A DNA stretch of 64,000 nt, taken from positions 40,847 to 104,846 of the forward strand of contig NZ_FCON02000015.1 of NCBI RefSeq assembly GCF_001544535.1, read 5' to 3'. This document shows, piece by piece, positions 47,013 through 57,437 of the stretch. Position numbers and translations under genes: made by a program. The notes beneath the pieces are model-generated. The model was given only the letters and a program-made list of their open reading frames with translations. It ran no database searches and was not told the origin of the DNA. The stretch's first letter is position 1; every line of letters starts with the position of its first letter. The stretch is from Caballeronia choica (GTDB taxonomy: Bacteria > Pseudomonadota > Gammaproteobacteria > Burkholderiales > Burkholderiaceae).

Positions 47013-47701
47013 GCGCGGTGCCGCAGACTTCGTCGTCGGTCGAGGCGAGCGCGCCGCTGACGCTCGCGTTGTCGAAAGGGCGCATCTTCGAAGAGACGCT
47101 GCCGCTCTTGGCAACCGCCGGCGTGGAGGTCGCCGAGGACCCGGAAACCTCGCGCAAACTGATCCTGCCAACCACGAATCCGAACCTTCGCGTGATCATC
47201 GTGCGCGCCACCGATGTGCCGACCTACGTCGAATACGGCGCGGCGGACTTCGGCGTCGCGGGCAAGGACGTGCTGATCGAGCACGGCGGCGGCGGGTTGT
47301 ACCAGCCGGTCGACCTGAACATCGCGCGCTGCCGGATGTCGGTGGCGGTGAAGGCCGGCTTCGACTACGCGAGCGCGGTGCGCCAGGGCGCGCGTCTGCG
47401 CGTCGCGACGAAGTATGTGGAAGTGGCGCGCGAGCATTTCGCGTCGAAGGGCGTGCACGTCGACCTGATCAAGCTCTACGGTTCGATGGAACTGGCGCCG
47501 CTCGTCGGCCTCGCGGATGCGATCGTCGACCTCGTCAGCTCGGGCGGCACGCTGCGGGCGAACAATCTCGTGGAGGTCGAGGAGATCATGCAGATTTCGT
47601 CGCGCCTCGTCGTCAATCAGGCGGCGCTCAAGCTGAAGCGCGAAGCGCTGAAGCCGTTCCTCGACGCGTTCGAGCGCGCATCCGTGGCGAACGGCAACTG
47701 A
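47009..47701 (+). CDS. hisG: ATP phosphoribosyltransferase, short form HisG
   Basis: First enzyme of histidine synthesis. [50 protein letters not shown], and the PRPP loop [15 protein letters not shown] are present. It has 230 residues and ends after the catalytic domain, so this is the short HisG(S) form that lacks the feedback domain and works with HisZ. No hisZ is found in this window. The start overlaps the murA stop; the first 16 residues are a Ser/Ala-rich leader. Confidence 0.95.
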   Translation: MSAVPQTSSSVEASAPLTLALSKGRIFEETLPLLATAGVEVAEDPETSRKLILPTTNPNLRVIIVRATDVPTYVEYGAADFGVAGKDVLIEHGGGGLYQPVDLNIARCRMSVAVKAGFDYASAVRQGARLRVATKYVEVAREHFASKGVHVDLIKLYGSMELAPLVGLADAIVDLVSSGGTLRANNLVEVEEIMQISSRLVVNQAALKLKREALKPFLDAFERASVANGN

Positions 47702-47746
47702 ACGCGGGCGCATCGCGCTGCACGCGATACTGAAACGGAAAACAGC

Positions 47747-49072
47747 ATGTCTATCAAGATTCGCAAACTCGATTCCGGCGCCAACGGATTTCACACGGCG
47801 CTTCGCGCGGTGCTCGCGTTCGAGGCGGGCGAGGACGAAGCCATCGAACGCTCGGTCGCGCAGATTCTCGCCGACGTGAAGGCACGCGGCGACGAAGCCG
47901 TGCTCGAATACACCAACAAGTTCGACCGGCTGAAGGCGTCGAGCGTCGCTGCGCTCGAACTGCCGGCGGCCGAAATGGACGCGGCGCTCGAGGGGCTTGA
48001 GCCGAAGCGCCGCGCCGCGCTCGAAGCAGCGGCGGCGCGCGTGCGCGGCTATCACGAGAAACAGCGCATCGAATGCGGCAGCCATAGCTGGCAATACACC
48101 GAAGCCGACGGCACGGTCCTCGGCCAGAAGGTCACGCCGCTCGATCGCGCCGGCATCTACGTGCCGGGCGGCAAGGCGGCGTATCCGTCGTCGGTGCTGA
48201 TGAACGCGATTCCGGCGCGCGTCGCGGGCGTCAAGGAAATCGTGATGGTCGTGCCGACGCCCGACGGCGTGAAAAACCCGCTCGTGCTGGCGGCGGCGCT
48301 GCTCGGCGGCGTGGATCGGGTGTTTACGATCGGCGGCGCACAGGCGGTCGGCGCGCTCGCTTACGGCACGGAATCCGTGCCCGCAGTCGACAAGATCTGC
48401 GGCCCGGGCAACGCGTATGTGGCGTCGGCGAAGCGCCGCGTGTTCGGCACCGTCGGCATCGACATGATCGCGGGGCCGTCGGAGATTCTCGTGATCTGCG
48501 ACGCCACCACCGATCCGCGCTGGGTCGCGATGGACCTCTTCTCGCAAGCCGAGCACGACGAACTCGCGCAGTCGATCCTGCTGTGCCCGGACGCGGCGTT
48601 CATCCAGCGCGTGGAAGATGCGATCGTCGAGCTGCTCCCTTCATTGCCGCGCCGCGACGTCATCCAGCGCTCGCTCGAGGATCGCGGCGCGCTGATCAAG
48701 GTGAAGGACATGGCCGAAGCCTGCGCGATCGCCAATGACATCGCGCCGGAACACCTCGAAATTTCCGCGCTCGACCCGCATCACTGGGCCGCGCAGATCC
48801 GCCACGCCGGCGCGATCTTCCTCGGCCGCTACACGAGCGAAAGCCTCGGCGACTATTGCGCCGGCCCGAACCACGTCCTGCCGACCTCGCGCACGGCACG
48901 CTTTTCGTCGCCGCTCGGCGTCTACGATTTCATGAAGCGTTCGAGCGTGATCGAAGTGAGCGCGGAAGGCGCACAGACGCTCGGCGAGATCGCGGCGGAA
49001 CTCGCCTATGGCGAAGGCCTGCAGGCGCACGCGCGCAGTGCCGAATACCGGATGAAAAACACGGCCCAGTAA
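47747..49072 (+). CDS. hisD: Histidinol dehydrogenase
   Basis: Catalyses the last two oxidations, L-histidinol to L-histidine, with NAD+ and Zn2+. Family blocks: [74 protein letters not shown] (metal and catalytic Glu/His) and [18 protein letters not shown]. 441 residues, typical. ATG at 47747, 45 bases after hisG. Confidence 0.97.
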   Translation: MSIKIRKLDSGANGFHTALRAVLAFEAGEDEAIERSVAQILADVKARGDEAVLEYTNKFDRLKASSVAALELPAAEMDAALEGLEPKRRAALEAAAARVRGYHEKQRIECGSHSWQYTEADGTVLGQKVTPLDRAGIYVPGGKAAYPSSVLMNAIPARVAGVKEIVMVVPTPDGVKNPLVLAAALLGGVDRVFTIGGAQAVGALAYGTESVPAVDKICGPGNAYVASAKRRVFGTVGIDMIAGPSEILVICDATTDPRWVAMDLFSQAEHDELAQSILLCPDAAFIQRVEDAIVELLPSLPRRDVIQRSLEDRGALIKVKDMAEACAIANDIAPEHLEISALDPHHWAAQIRHAGAIFLGRYTSESLGDYCAGPNHVLPTSRTARFSSPLGVYDFMKRSSVIEVSAEGAQTLGEIAAELAYGEGLQAHARSAEYRMKNTAQ

Positions 49073-49156
49073 GCAGCACACGGCCCATTACGATATTACG
49101 ATGACCAAGGCGGCCTCAGAGCCGCCGCACGACCGATGAGAGCGGCCGGCAAAACC

Positions 49157-50227
49157 ATGACGACACCCCAAGACATCATCCGCCCCGACGTCCTCGCGAT
49201 GACGAGCTACCCCGTGCCCGACGCGACGGGCCTGATCAAGCTCGACGCGATGGAGAATCCGTACCGCCTTCCCGCCGATCTCGCCGCCAGACTCGGCGAA
49301 CATCTCGCGGGCGTCGCGTTGAATCGCTATCCGGCGCCGCGTCCGGCCGGCCTGCTCGCCAAGATCAAGCGCGAATTGAACGTTCCGCCCGCGTGCGAGC
49401 TTCTGCTCGGCAATGGCTCGGACGAATTGATCAGCATGATGTCGATGGCGTGCGCGAAGCCGGGCGCGAAGGTCGTAGCGCCAGTGCCGGGCTTCGTGAT
49501 GTACCAGATGTCGGCGGCGTTTGCGCAGCTCGACTTCATCGGCGTGCCGCTGAACGCGGATTTCACGCTCGATGCGGACGCACTGGTCGCCGCAATCGGA
49601 GAGCACACGCCCGCGCTGGTGTATCTCGCGTACCCGAACAACCCGACCGGCACGCTCTACGACGACGCCGACATCGAACGCGTGATTGCGGCGGCGGGCA
49701 AGAGCCTGGTCGTGATCGACGAGGCGTACCAGCCGTTCGCCGAAAAGACCTGGCTGCCGCGCGCAGCGGAGTTCGACAACGTCGTGGTGATGCGCACCGT
49801 CTCGAAGCTCGGTCTGGCAGGCATCCGCCTCGGCTACATGGCGGGCACGGCGACGTGGATCACCGAATTCGACAAGGTGCGGCCGCCGTATAACATCAAC
49901 GTGCTGACGCAGGCGACAGCCGATTTCCTGCTCGATCATCTCGACGTCCTCGACGCCCAGGCCGCCGAGCTTCGAACCGAACGGTCGAAGCTGGCGAAGG
50001 AAGTCGCGGCGCTGCCCGGCGCCACGGTTTTCCCGAGCGCGGCCAACTTTCTTCTCGTGCGCGTGCCGGACGCCGCCGTGACCTTCGAAACCCTGCTGAC
50101 GTCGCGGGTTTTGATCAAAAACGTGAGTAAAATGCACCCATTACTGGCGAATTGCGTGCGTTTGACGGTTGGATCGGCTGAAGAGAATGCGAAAATGATC
50201 GCCGCTCTCAAGCTTGCGCTGCATTGA
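49157..50227 (+). CDS. hisC: Histidinol-phosphate aminotransferase
   Basis: A PLP fold-type I aminotransferase making histidinol phosphate. [35 protein letters not shown] and the PLP-lysine block [16 protein letters not shown] are visible. I start at the ATG at 49157 ([13 protein letters not shown], the usual N-terminus in the group); an in-frame ATG seven codons earlier (49136) is possible. Neither has a strong ribosome site. 356 residues from 49157. Confidence 0.96.
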   Translation: MTTPQDIIRPDVLAMTSYPVPDATGLIKLDAMENPYRLPADLAARLGEHLAGVALNRYPAPRPAGLLAKIKRELNVPPACELLLGNGSDELISMMSMACAKPGAKVVAPVPGFVMYQMSAAFAQLDFIGVPLNADFTLDADALVAAIGEHTPALVYLAYPNNPTGTLYDDADIERVIAAAGKSLVVIDEAYQPFAEKTWLPRAAEFDNVVVMRTVSKLGLAGIRLGYMAGTATWITEFDKVRPPYNINVLTQATADFLLDHLDVLDAQAAELRTERSKLAKEVAALPGATVFPSAANFLLVRVPDAAVTFETLLTSRVLIKNVSKMHPLLANCVRLTVGSAEENAKMIAALKLALH

Positions 50228-50263
50228 TTGCCCCATTTTCTTAAAAAGTCTCAAGGAAACACC

Positions 50264-50851
50264 ATGCGCATTGCGGAAGTCGTTCGCAACACCAGCGAAA
50301 CGCAGATCCGTGTGAAGCTCGATCTGGACGGCACCGGCAAGCAGAAGCTCGCCACCGGCGTGCCTTTCCTCGACCATATGCTCGACCAGATCGCGCGCCA
50401 CGGCCTTTTCGACCTCGACGTCGAAGCGCATGGCGACCTCCATATCGACGACCACCACACGGTCGAAGACACCGGCATCACGCTCGGGCAGGCCGTGGCG
50501 AAGGCGATCGGCGATCGCAAGGGCATTCGCCGTTACGGCCATTCGTACGTGCCGCTGGATGAAGCGCTGTCGCGCGTCGTGATCGATTTTTCGGGCCGTC
50601 CGGGCCTCGAATTCCACGTGCCGTTCACGCGCGCGCGCATCGGCACCTTCGACGTCGACCTCACCATCGAATTTTTCCGCGGTTTCGTGAATCACGCGGG
50701 CGTGACGCTGCATATCGACAACCTTCGCGGCATCAACGCGCACCATCAGGTCGAGACCGTGTTCAAGGCGTTCGGCCGCGCGCTGCGCATGGCCGTCGAG
50801 TTCGACGAACGCGCCCCGGGCCAGATTCCGTCGACCAAGGGCAGTCTCTAG
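50264..50851 (+). CDS. hisB: Imidazoleglycerol-phosphate dehydratase
   Basis: A Mn-dependent dehydratase of the histidine pathway. The two metal motifs are [10 protein letters not shown] and, near the C-terminus, [14 protein letters not shown]. 195 residues, so the monofunctional type (no phosphatase domain). The ATG at 50264 follows AAGGAA by 5 bases. hisC ends 36 bases upstream and marC follows. Confidence 0.97.
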   Translation: MRIAEVVRNTSETQIRVKLDLDGTGKQKLATGVPFLDHMLDQIARHGLFDLDVEAHGDLHIDDHHTVEDTGITLGQAVAKAIGDRKGIRRYGHSYVPLDEALSRVVIDFSGRPGLEFHVPFTRARIGTFDVDLTIEFFRGFVNHAGVTLHIDNLRGINAHHQVETVFKAFGRALRMAVEFDERAPGQIPSTKGSL

Positions 50852-50930
50852 GAAGTCCCGTCGAGCCTGCTCGAAGGGTTGGAAAGGGCCGGGCTCTCGC
50901 CTGCGCTGAAATGTGTCGCAACGGCCCGCA

Positions 50931-51551
50931 ATGGACCTACTCAAATCGTTTATTTCACTGCTCGCGCTGATCAATCCGGTCGGCGCGATCCCGTTTTTCC
51001 TGAGCCTGACCGCGCAGCAGTCGGAGTTCGAAAAGCGCAACACGATCCGCATCGCCTCGATTTCGGTGTTCTGCGTGATCGCCGTGACGGCGCTGCTCGG
51101 GCAGCAGATTATCGCGTTTTTCGGGATTTCGGTCGGCTCGCTTGAAGTCGGCGGCGGCATCATCATGTTGCTGATGGCGATCAACATGCTGAACGCGCAG
51201 ATCGGCAACACGCGGTCCACGCCCGAAGAGCGTCACGAGGCGGAATTGAAGAACAGCGTCGCCGTCGTGCCGCTCGCCATCCCGCTTTTGACCGGGCCGG
51301 GCTCGATCAGCACGGTGATCATCTATTCTGCAAATGCGCATCACTGGTACGACCGGATCGGATTGATCGTGATCGGCGCGGTGCTCGCCGGCCTGTGCTT
51401 CGGGGCGCTGAACCTCGCCGAGCCGATTGCGCGCTGGGTCGGGCGCACCGGCATCAATATCGGCACGCGTCTGATGGGTTTGATGTTGTCGGCTTTGGCG
51501 GTGGAATTCATCGTCGACGGATTGAAGGCCTTGCTGCCTACCTTGAAATGA
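50931..51551 (+). CDS. MarC-family integral membrane protein
   Basis: A 206-residue UPF0056/MarC protein with six predicted helices. Typical blocks are [16 protein letters not shown] near the start, [16 protein letters not shown]-like sequence ([20 protein letters not shown]), and [16 protein letters not shown] at the end. Function in the family is unproven; it is not a drug-resistance determinant despite the name. The ATG at 50931 is preferred over a GTG six codons earlier. Its stop overlaps hisH (ATGA), so it is embedded in the histidine operon. Confidence 0.9.
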   Translation: MDLLKSFISLLALINPVGAIPFFLSLTAQQSEFEKRNTIRIASISVFCVIAVTALLGQQIIAFFGISVGSLEVGGGIIMLLMAINMLNAQIGNTRSTPEERHEAELKNSVAVVPLAIPLLTGPGSISTVIIYSANAHHWYDRIGLIVIGAVLAGLCFGALNLAEPIARWVGRTGINIGTRLMGLMLSALAVEFIVDGLKALLPTLK

Positions 51552-52189
51552 AAACTTCGATAGCGATTGTTGATTACGGAATGGGCAACCTGCGCTCGGT
51601 CTATCAGGCGCTGAAGAAGGCTGCGCCGGAAGCCGACGTGGCGATCGTCGAGCAGCCCGAGGCGATTCGGGCAGCGGAGCGCGTGGTGTTGCCGGGCCAG
51701 GGCGCGATGCGCGACTGCATGGCGCACCTCGCCGCGTCGGGCCTGCAGGAAGCCGTGATGGAAGCCGCGCGCGAGAAGCCGATGCTCGGCGTGTGCGTCG
51801 GTGAGCAAATGCTGTTCGACTGGAGCGAGGAAGGCGATACGAAGGGCCTCGGATTGCTGCCCGGCAAGGTCGTGCGCTTTCAGCTCGACGGGCAGCTCCA
51901 GGACGACGGCTCGCGCTTCAAGGTGCCGCAGATGGGCTGGAACCGCGTGCGCCAGGCGCAGCGGCACGCGCTCTGGGACGGCGTCGCCGACGGCGCATTC
52001 TTCTACTTTGTGCACAGTTACTACGTCGTGCCGGCCGATCCGGCGCACACGTCGGGCGAAACCGTCTACGGCGCGCCGTTCACGTCGGCGGTTGCGCGCG
52101 ACAACATCTTCGCGACCCAATTCCATCCCGAGAAGAGCGCCGACGCGGGCCTGCGGCTGTACCGGAATTTCGTGCACTGGAATCCGTGA
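51548..52189 (+). CDS. hisH: Imidazole glycerol phosphate synthase, glutamine amidotransferase subunit
   Basis: HisH supplies ammonia to HisF for IGP and AICAR formation. Nucleophile Cys83 in [12 protein letters not shown], oxyanion strand VVLPGQGAM, and the His-Glu pair in [12 protein letters not shown]. 213 residues. The start overlaps the marC stop by four bases. HisA follows after about 150 bases. Confidence 0.96.
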   Translation: MKTSIAIVDYGMGNLRSVYQALKKAAPEADVAIVEQPEAIRAAERVVLPGQGAMRDCMAHLAASGLQEAVMEAAREKPMLGVCVGEQMLFDWSEEGDTKGLGLLPGKVVRFQLDGQLQDDGSRFKVPQMGWNRVRQAQRHALWDGVADGAFFYFVHSYYVVPADPAHTSGETVYGAPFTSAVARDNIFATQFHPEKSADAGLRLYRNFVHWNP

Positions 52190-52340
52190 TTGCCGCGCGA
52201 GCCCGACGTTTTGGCGTATGCCGAATGCATCGGCGAGCCTTGCGAGACTTGTACTACACTAGCGAAACGGTTCTGAAAAGGCTTTCCGGCTGAAATCGGC
52301 AACCGCTTGACCAACCCTCACCTGATAACACGCGATTTCT

Positions 52341-53093
52341 ATGTTGCTCATTCCGGCCATCGATCTTAAAGACGGTCAGTGCGTACGCCTCAAGCAAGGC
52401 GATATGGACCAGGCGACCATTTTTTCCGAAGATCCGGCGGCGATGGCCCGGCACTGGGTCGAGCGGGGCGCGCGGCGTCTGCATCTCGTCGACCTGAACG
52501 GCGCATTCGCTGGCAAGCCGAAGAACGAAGATGCGATTCGCGCGATCATCGAGGAGGTCGGAAGCGACATTCCGGTGCAATTGGGCGGCGGCATTCGCGA
52601 CCTGAACACCATCGAGCGCTATCTCGACGACGGGCTCGAATACGTGATCATCGGCACGGCCGCGGTGAAGAACCCCGGCTTTCTCAAGGACGCCTGCACG
52701 GCGTTCGCGGGCCATATCATCGTCGGCCTCGACGCGAAGGACGGCAAGGTCGCGACCGACGGCTGGAGCAAGCTGACGGGCCACGAAGTGATCGATCTCG
52801 GCCGCAAGTTCGAGGACTACGGCTGTGAGGCCATCATCTACACCGACATCGGCCGCGACGGCATGCTCCAGGGCATCAACATCGAAGCCACGGTGCGACT
52901 CGCGAAGGCGGTGAAGATTCCGGTGATCGCGAGCGGCGGGCTGTCGAATCTCGCCGATATCGCGTCGCTTTGCGAGGTGGAAGACGAAGGCATCGAAGGC
53001 GTGATCTGCGGCCGCGCGATCTATTCGGGCGATCTCGATTTCGCCGCCGCGCAGACGCGCGCCGACATGCTGCGCGAAGCCGACGACGCCTGA
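52341..53093 (+). CDS. hisA: ProFAR isomerase HisA
   Basis: A (beta/alpha)8 isomerase that opens the ribose of ProFAR. The catalytic Asp8 is in [14 protein letters not shown], and the second acid is in [14 protein letters not shown]. Phosphate-binding glycines are in [12 protein letters not shown] and [12 protein letters not shown]. 250 residues. The 151-base gap before it, the largest in the his cluster, may hold a secondary promoter. Confidence 0.97.
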   Translation: MLLIPAIDLKDGQCVRLKQGDMDQATIFSEDPAAMARHWVERGARRLHLVDLNGAFAGKPKNEDAIRAIIEEVGSDIPVQLGGGIRDLNTIERYLDDGLEYVIIGTAAVKNPGFLKDACTAFAGHIIVGLDAKDGKVATDGWSKLTGHEVIDLGRKFEDYGCEAIIYTDIGRDGMLQGINIEATVRLAKAVKIPVIASGGLSNLADIASLCEVEDEGIEGVICGRAIYSGDLDFAAAQTRADMLREADDA

Positions 53094-53197
53094 TTCCCGC
53101 GGCGTTCGGGGTCAAGGCCGGCGTGCTTTGGCCTGCTGCTTTGGCCCGCTTCGGCTTGAACGGCGCCCCACCTGCACCAAACGGTATCTGCAAGAAC

Positions 53198-53971
53198 ATG
53201 GCTCTCGCTAAACGCATCATCCCCTGTCTCGACGTGACCGCCGGCCGGGTCGTCAAAGGCGTCAACTTTCTCGAATTGCGCGACGCGGGCGATCCGGTTA
53301 AGATCGCGCGCCGCTACGACGATCAGGGCGCCGACGAACTCACGTTCCTCGACATCACCGCCACGTCCGACCAGCGCGACCTGATTCTGCCGATCATCGA
53401 ATCGGTGGCGTCGCAGGTGTTCATTCCGTTGACGGTCGGCGGCGGCGTGCGCGCCGTCGAAGACGTGCGGCGGCTGCTGAACGCCGGCGCGGACAAGATC
53501 AGCATGAATTCGTCGGCGGTCGCGAATCCCCAACTCGTGCGTGACGCGTCGGACAAGCACGGCTCGCAATGCATCGTCGTCGCGATCGACGCGAAGCGCG
53601 TGTCGGCGGAAGGCGAGGCGCCGCGCTGGGAAGTGTTCACGCACGGCGGGCGCAAGGGCACCGGGCTCGATGCAGTGGAATGGGCGCGCAAGATGGCCGA
53701 GTTCGGCGCGGGCGAAATCCTCCTGACCAGCATGGACCGCGACGGCACGAAGTCCGGCTTCGATCTCGCGCTCACGCGCGCGGTGTCGGATGCGGTGCCG
53801 GTGCCGGTGATCGCGTCGGGCGGCGTCGGATCGCTCCAGCATCTGGCGGATGGCATCGTCGAAGGCCGCGCGGACGCCGTGCTGGCTGCGAGCATCTTCC
53901 ACTACGGCGAGCACACGGTCGGCGAAGCCAAGCGCTTCATGGCCGACCAGGGCATTTCAGTGAGGATCTGA
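53198..53971 (+). CDS. hisF: Imidazole glycerol phosphate synthase, cyclase subunit
   Basis: The cyclase partner of HisH. Catalytic Asp12 in [17 protein letters not shown] and the second acid in [15 protein letters not shown]. Glycine phosphate sites are in PLTVGGGVR and [10 protein letters not shown]. 257 residues from the ATG at 53198. hisI starts 3 bases after its stop. Confidence 0.97.
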   Translation: MALAKRIIPCLDVTAGRVVKGVNFLELRDAGDPVKIARRYDDQGADELTFLDITATSDQRDLILPIIESVASQVFIPLTVGGGVRAVEDVRRLLNAGADKISMNSSAVANPQLVRDASDKHGSQCIVVAIDAKRVSAEGEAPRWEVFTHGGRKGTGLDAVEWARKMAEFGAGEILLTSMDRDGTKSGFDLALTRAVSDAVPVPVIASGGVGSLQHLADGIVEGRADAVLAASIFHYGEHTVGEAKRFMADQGISVRI

Positions 53972-53974
53972 GCC

Positions 53975-54379
53975 ATGAGCGCGCACAACGAGTGGCTCGA
54001 CAAGGTCAAATGGGACGCGAACGGCCTCGTGCCGGTGATCGCACAGGAAGCGTCCAGCGGCGACGTGCTGATGTTCGCGTGGATGGACCGCGAAGCGCTC
54101 GCCAAGACGGTGGAGCTGAAGCGCGCCGTTTATTTTTCGCGCTCGCGCAAGCGCCTGTGGTTCAAGGGCGAGGAATCGGGGCACGTTCAGCATGTGCACG
54201 AAGTGCGGCTCGACTGTGATGAAGACGTCGTGCTGCTGAAAGTCGAACAGGTGTCCGGCATCGCATGCCACACCGGCCGGCATTCGTGCTTTTTCCAGAA
54301 ATTCGAGGGATCGGTGCAAGACGGCGACTGGATCGCCGTCGATCCTGTCCTGAAAGACCCCGAACACATCTACAAATGA
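53975..54379 (+). CDS. hisI: Phosphoribosyl-AMP cyclohydrolase
   Basis: A 134-residue Zn/Mg enzyme of histidine synthesis, separate from hisE here. LPVIAQ-like start ([20 protein letters not shown]), [18 protein letters not shown], metal-binding [14 protein letters not shown] and the cysteine block [13 protein letters not shown]. The stop overlaps hisE (ATGA). Confidence 0.97.
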   Translation: MSAHNEWLDKVKWDANGLVPVIAQEASSGDVLMFAWMDREALAKTVELKRAVYFSRSRKRLWFKGEESGHVQHVHEVRLDCDEDVVLLKVEQVSGIACHTGRHSCFFQKFEGSVQDGDWIAVDPVLKDPEHIYK

Positions 54380-54744
54380 CGCAAATCTCCACGCAGGATA
54401 CGCTGCTGCGCCTGGCCGCTGTCATCGACGGCCGCAAGGGCGGCGACCCGGAACAATCCTACGTTTCGCGACTCTTTCATAAAGGCGACGACGCCATTCT
54501 CAAGAAGATCGGCGAAGAGGCGACGGAAGTCGTTCTCGCCGCGAAAGACGCGCGGCATGGCGGTGCGCCCAAGGCGCTCGTCGGAGAAGTCGCCGATTTG
54601 TGGTTTCACTGTCTCGTGATGCTGTCGCACTTCGACCTGAACCCGGCCGACGTAATCGCCGAGCTCGAACGGCGCGAAGGCTTGTCGGGCATCGAAGAGA
54701 AGGCGCTGCGCAAATCGCGCGAGCGCGAACAAAACGGCGGCTGA
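54376..54744 (+). CDS. hisE: Phosphoribosyl-ATP pyrophosphatase
   Basis: A 122-residue all-alpha MazG-like pyrophosphatase, second step of histidine synthesis. [21 protein letters not shown] is followed by EVVLAAKD and [13 protein letters not shown], containing the metal-binding Glu/Asp. Starts at the ATG overlapping hisI. It closes the his segment. Confidence 0.96.
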   Translation: MTQISTQDTLLRLAAVIDGRKGGDPEQSYVSRLFHKGDDAILKKIGEEATEVVLAAKDARHGGAPKALVGEVADLWFHCLVMLSHFDLNPADVIAELERREGLSGIEEKALRKSREREQNGG

Positions 54745-54779
54745 CGAGCCTTTTCGCCGGCACCCAGGAGGGACCCAAG

Positions 54780-55172
54780 ATGAACCAGCCTTACGAACCC
54801 TACCCGCCGCCCGCCTATCAGAATTCGGCCGAAGCCGAACGCCAGCGCGGCCTGCGCACGCTGACGCACGTGCTCTACGGCCTGTACGCCGCGTACTGGG
54901 TGACCGGCGGCATTACGGTGCTGATCGCGATCATCATCAATTACCTGAAGCGCGGCGACGTCGTGGGCACGCCTTACGAGGCGCATTTCGAGTGGCAGAT
55001 CCGCACTTTCTGGTGGGCCGTGCTCGGACATCTGATCGGGGCAGCGCTGATTTTTCTGCTGATCGGCTTTCCAATTCTTTTTGCGGTCGGTATCTGGACG
55101 CTGTATCGCGTGATCAAAGGCTGGCTGTATCTGTACGAAGAGAAGCCAATCGAGCCCCGCGCGTGGTTTTGA
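54780..55172 (+). CDS. Small membrane protein (DUF4870-like)
   Basis: A 130-residue protein with a Pro/Tyr-rich cytoplasmic start (MNQPYEPYPPPAYQ). Two to three hydrophobic segments follow (THVLYGLYAAYWVTGGITVL, LGHLIGAALIFLLIGFPILF), and it ends in the YRVIKGWLYLYEEKPI motif seen in DUF4870-like proteins. Function unknown. The ATG at 54780 follows AGGAGGGA. It lies between hisE (35 bases) and the HIT gene (36 bases) and is probably on the same transcript. Confidence 0.75.
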   Translation: MNQPYEPYPPPAYQNSAEAERQRGLRTLTHVLYGLYAAYWVTGGITVLIAIIINYLKRGDVVGTPYEAHFEWQIRTFWWAVLGHLIGAALIFLLIGFPILFAVGIWTLYRVIKGWLYLYEEKPIEPRAWF

Positions 55173-55208
55173 GCCACGCGCCTGAATTCGGGACAAACCA
55201 GGAAATCC

Positions 55209-55571
55209 ATGAGCCACGAAAACTGCATCTTCTGCAAAATCGCCGCGGGAGAGCTTCCGAGCAAGAAAGTGTACGAGGACGACGAGTTCGTCGCGTTCAA
55301 CGACATCAATCCCGCCGCGCCGGTTCACGTGCTGGTGATTCCTCGCAAACATATCGAGACACTCTCGCATTGCACTGAAAGCGATGCGCCGCTGCTTGGT
55401 AGAATGGTAAGTCTGGTTGGGCGTCTCGCCGACGAACTCGGCGTGGCCTATACCGGCGGCGACACAGGGTTTCGTACCGTGATCAATACGGGGCCGGGAG
55501 GCGGGCAGGAGGTTTATCACATCCACGCGCATCTGCTGGCCGGTGCTCGTCCGTGGCGTCGTATGGGCTGA
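55209..55571 (+). CDS. hinT: HIT-family purine nucleoside phosphoramidase (HinT-like)
   Basis: A 120-residue histidine-triad protein that hydrolyses AMP-lysine and similar phosphoramidates. CIFCKIAAGELPSKKVYED, FNDINPAAPVHVLVIPRKH, and the triad HIHAH (His104, His106, His108) followed by LLAGARPWRRMG. hisI-hisE-...-hit-tat is a recurrent order in beta-proteobacteria. Confidence 0.93.
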   Translation: MSHENCIFCKIAAGELPSKKVYEDDEFVAFNDINPAAPVHVLVIPRKHIETLSHCTESDAPLLGRMVSLVGRLADELGVAYTGGDTGFRTVINTGPGGGQEVYHIHAHLLAGARPWRRMG

Positions 55572-55734
55572 ATCGCGCGAGAAAGACGCGAAGCGCGCGT
55601 GTCAACGAAATATTGACCACGCGGAATAAAGGTTGACGCAGCGAAGCATTTTTTCGCTTCGGCTCGCGGCCACAAGGCTGGAATTCGCCGCCACGACCGA
55701 TCGGACGCGGTGGAATCAAGGAGAGTTTTCATTC

Positions 55735-55962
55735 ATGGGTTCATTAAGCATTTGGCACTGGCTGATCGTGTTGCTCATCGTGGCACTCGTGTTCGGCACC
55801 AAGAAGTTGCGCAACATCGGTGGTGATCTGGGCGGCGCGGTAAAGGGCTTCAAGGAAGGCATGCGCGAAGGCGAAACGCCGGCGGACCAGCGTGAGCTGC
55901 CGCGCAACGGCGCTGTCGACGTCGAAGCGAAGGACAAGACGCGCTCCGGCGACTATCGCTGA
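55735..55962 (+). CDS. tatA: Sec-independent translocase subunit TatA
   Basis: A 75-residue protein: one N-terminal helix ([19 protein letters not shown]), the amphipathic helix with [19 protein letters not shown] and a charged tail. It forms the pore of the twin-arginine pathway. The ATG at 55735 follows AAGGAGAG. tatB starts 39 bases after the stop. Confidence 0.96.
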   Translation: MGSLSIWHWLIVLLIVALVFGTKKLRNIGGDLGGAVKGFKEGMREGETPADQRELPRNGAVDVEAKDKTRSGDYR

Positions 55963-56001
55963 TCGTTACAGGCACTCAAGACCTCAGGAACTTTCGACTC
56001 C

Positions 56002-56520
56002 ATGCTCGACCTCGGTCTGACCAAAATGGCGCTGATCGGCGTCGTCGCGCTGGTGGTGCTCGGGCCGGAGCGGCTGCCCGGCGTTGCGCGCACGGCCGGC
56101 GCCCTGTTCGGGCGTGCGCAGCGCTACATCAACGACGTGAAATCGGAAGTCGCGCGCGAGATGGAACTCGACGAACTGAAAAAAATGCGCACCGAGTTCG
56201 AGACGGCGGCGTCGAATGTCGAGAGCACGATCCACGACAATCTGAAGCAGCACGAGGCCGAACTCAACGACGCGTGGAATCAGGGCACGTCGGTCACGCC
56301 CAGCATCGCGGGCAGCGGCGAAGCGGATACCGCAGCCGTCGGCAATAGTTGGCGCAGCGGTTCGTCTTCGGGCAAGCGCAAGAACTGGCGCGTCAAGCAA
56401 GGCGCCGTGCCGAACTGGTACAAGCGCACGACCGGCCAGCGGACCCGCGTGCAATCGGGGGCGGCGCGCGTTGCCCGTCACACGCCCGCGACGATGCGTC
56501 GTCCGTCGAAGTTCTTCTGA
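56002..56520 (+). CDS. tatB: Sec-independent translocase subunit TatB
   Basis: A 172-residue protein with the TatB start MLDLGLTKMALIGVVALVVL, GPERLPGVARTAG, and a long amphipathic/coiled region to about residue 90. The basic tail includes a Ser/Gly/Lys-rich part ending RHTPATMRRPSKFF. TatB with TatC recognises twin-arginine signals. The longer C-terminus is normal for the group. Confidence 0.95.
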   Translation: MLDLGLTKMALIGVVALVVLGPERLPGVARTAGALFGRAQRYINDVKSEVAREMELDELKKMRTEFETAASNVESTIHDNLKQHEAELNDAWNQGTSVTPSIAGSGEADTAAVGNSWRSGSSSGKRKNWRVKQGAVPNWYKRTTGQRTRVQSGAARVARHTPATMRRPSKFF

Positions 56521-56568
56521 TCCGGTCTGCGATCCCTTCCATTGAATGATCCCCAACCGAGGGCCGGC

Positions 56569-57351
56569 GTGAGCGACCCGCAACAAAACAAAGACGAGGC
56601 CGTCGAAGAGACGTTCATCTCGCATCTGGTCGAATTGCGCGACCGCATCATCCGCGCAGGCATTTCGGTCATCGTCGTTTTCATCGGCCTCGTTTATTGG
56701 GCGCCCGACATCTTCAAGCTGCTCGCGCGGCCACTGATGCAGAACCTGCCGAAGGACGGCAAGATGATCGTGACCGACGTCACCGGCTCGTTCTTCGTGC
56801 CGATGAAGGTGACGATGCTCGTTGCGTTCGTGATCGCGCTGCCGTTCGTGTTGTATCAAATCTGGGCGTTCGTCGCGCCGGGGCTCTACCAGCATGAGAA
56901 GAAGCTGGTCGCGCCGCTCGTCGGCAGCAGCTACACGCTGTTCCTGTGCGGCATGGCGTTCGCGTATTTCGTCGTTTTCCCGACGATCTTTCGCGTGATG
57001 GCTCATTACAACGCGCCGCTCGGCGCGGAAATGACCACTGACATCGACAATTACCTGAGCTTCGTGCTCACGATGTTCATCGCGTTCGGCGTAACGTTCG
57101 AGGTGCCGATCGTGGTCGTGCTGCTGGCGCGCATGGGCGTCGTGTCGATCAAGAAGCTGAAGGAAATCCGGCCGTATGTGATCGTCGGCGCTTTCGTCAT
57201 TTCAGCTGTCGTGACGCCGCCGGACGTTTTCTCGCAATTGATTCTCGCGATTCCGCTGATCGTGCTTTATGAGGCCGGGATCATTGCGGCGCGAATCGTC
57301 GTCGGCAAGGATGGTGTGAAGAAGCAGGAAGAAGAGGCGGCTGCGGAGTAG
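56569..57351 (+). CDS. tatC: Sec-independent translocase subunit TatC
   Basis: The 260-residue core receptor of the Tat pathway. TFISHLVELRDRIIRAG at the N-terminus, six helices, FVAPGLYQHEKKLVAPLVGS, the conserved FGVTFEVPIVVV and TPPDVFSQ. I prefer the GTG at 56569 (MSDPQQNKDEAVEET), which has GAGGG about 6 bases upstream. A TTG at 56542 in frame has no ribosome site. Substrates in this window probably include PetA and MsrP. Confidence 0.95.
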   Translation: MSDPQQNKDEAVEETFISHLVELRDRIIRAGISVIVVFIGLVYWAPDIFKLLARPLMQNLPKDGKMIVTDVTGSFFVPMKVTMLVAFVIALPFVLYQIWAFVAPGLYQHEKKLVAPLVGSSYTLFLCGMAFAYFVVFPTIFRVMAHYNAPLGAEMTTDIDNYLSFVLTMFIAFGVTFEVPIVVVLLARMGVVSIKKLKEIRPYVIVGAFVISAVVTPPDVFSQLILAIPLIVLYEAGIIAARIVVGKDGVKKQEEEAAAE

Positions 57352-57372
57352 GATTCGCCCGCCAGGAGCGGT

Positions 57373-57414
57373 CAAAAAAAGGGCAGCTTCGCGAGAAGCT
57401 GCCCTTGCTTTTTG
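57373..57414. terminator. Bidirectional terminator between tatC and the DegS-like protease
   Basis: AGGGCAGCTTC / GAAGCTGCCCTT with a small loop, an A-run on the left and TTGCTTTTT on the right. It sits between convergent genes and can serve both strands. Confidence 0.85.
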
Positions 57415-57437
57415 AAGCGCGCACCAGGAATCGACGC

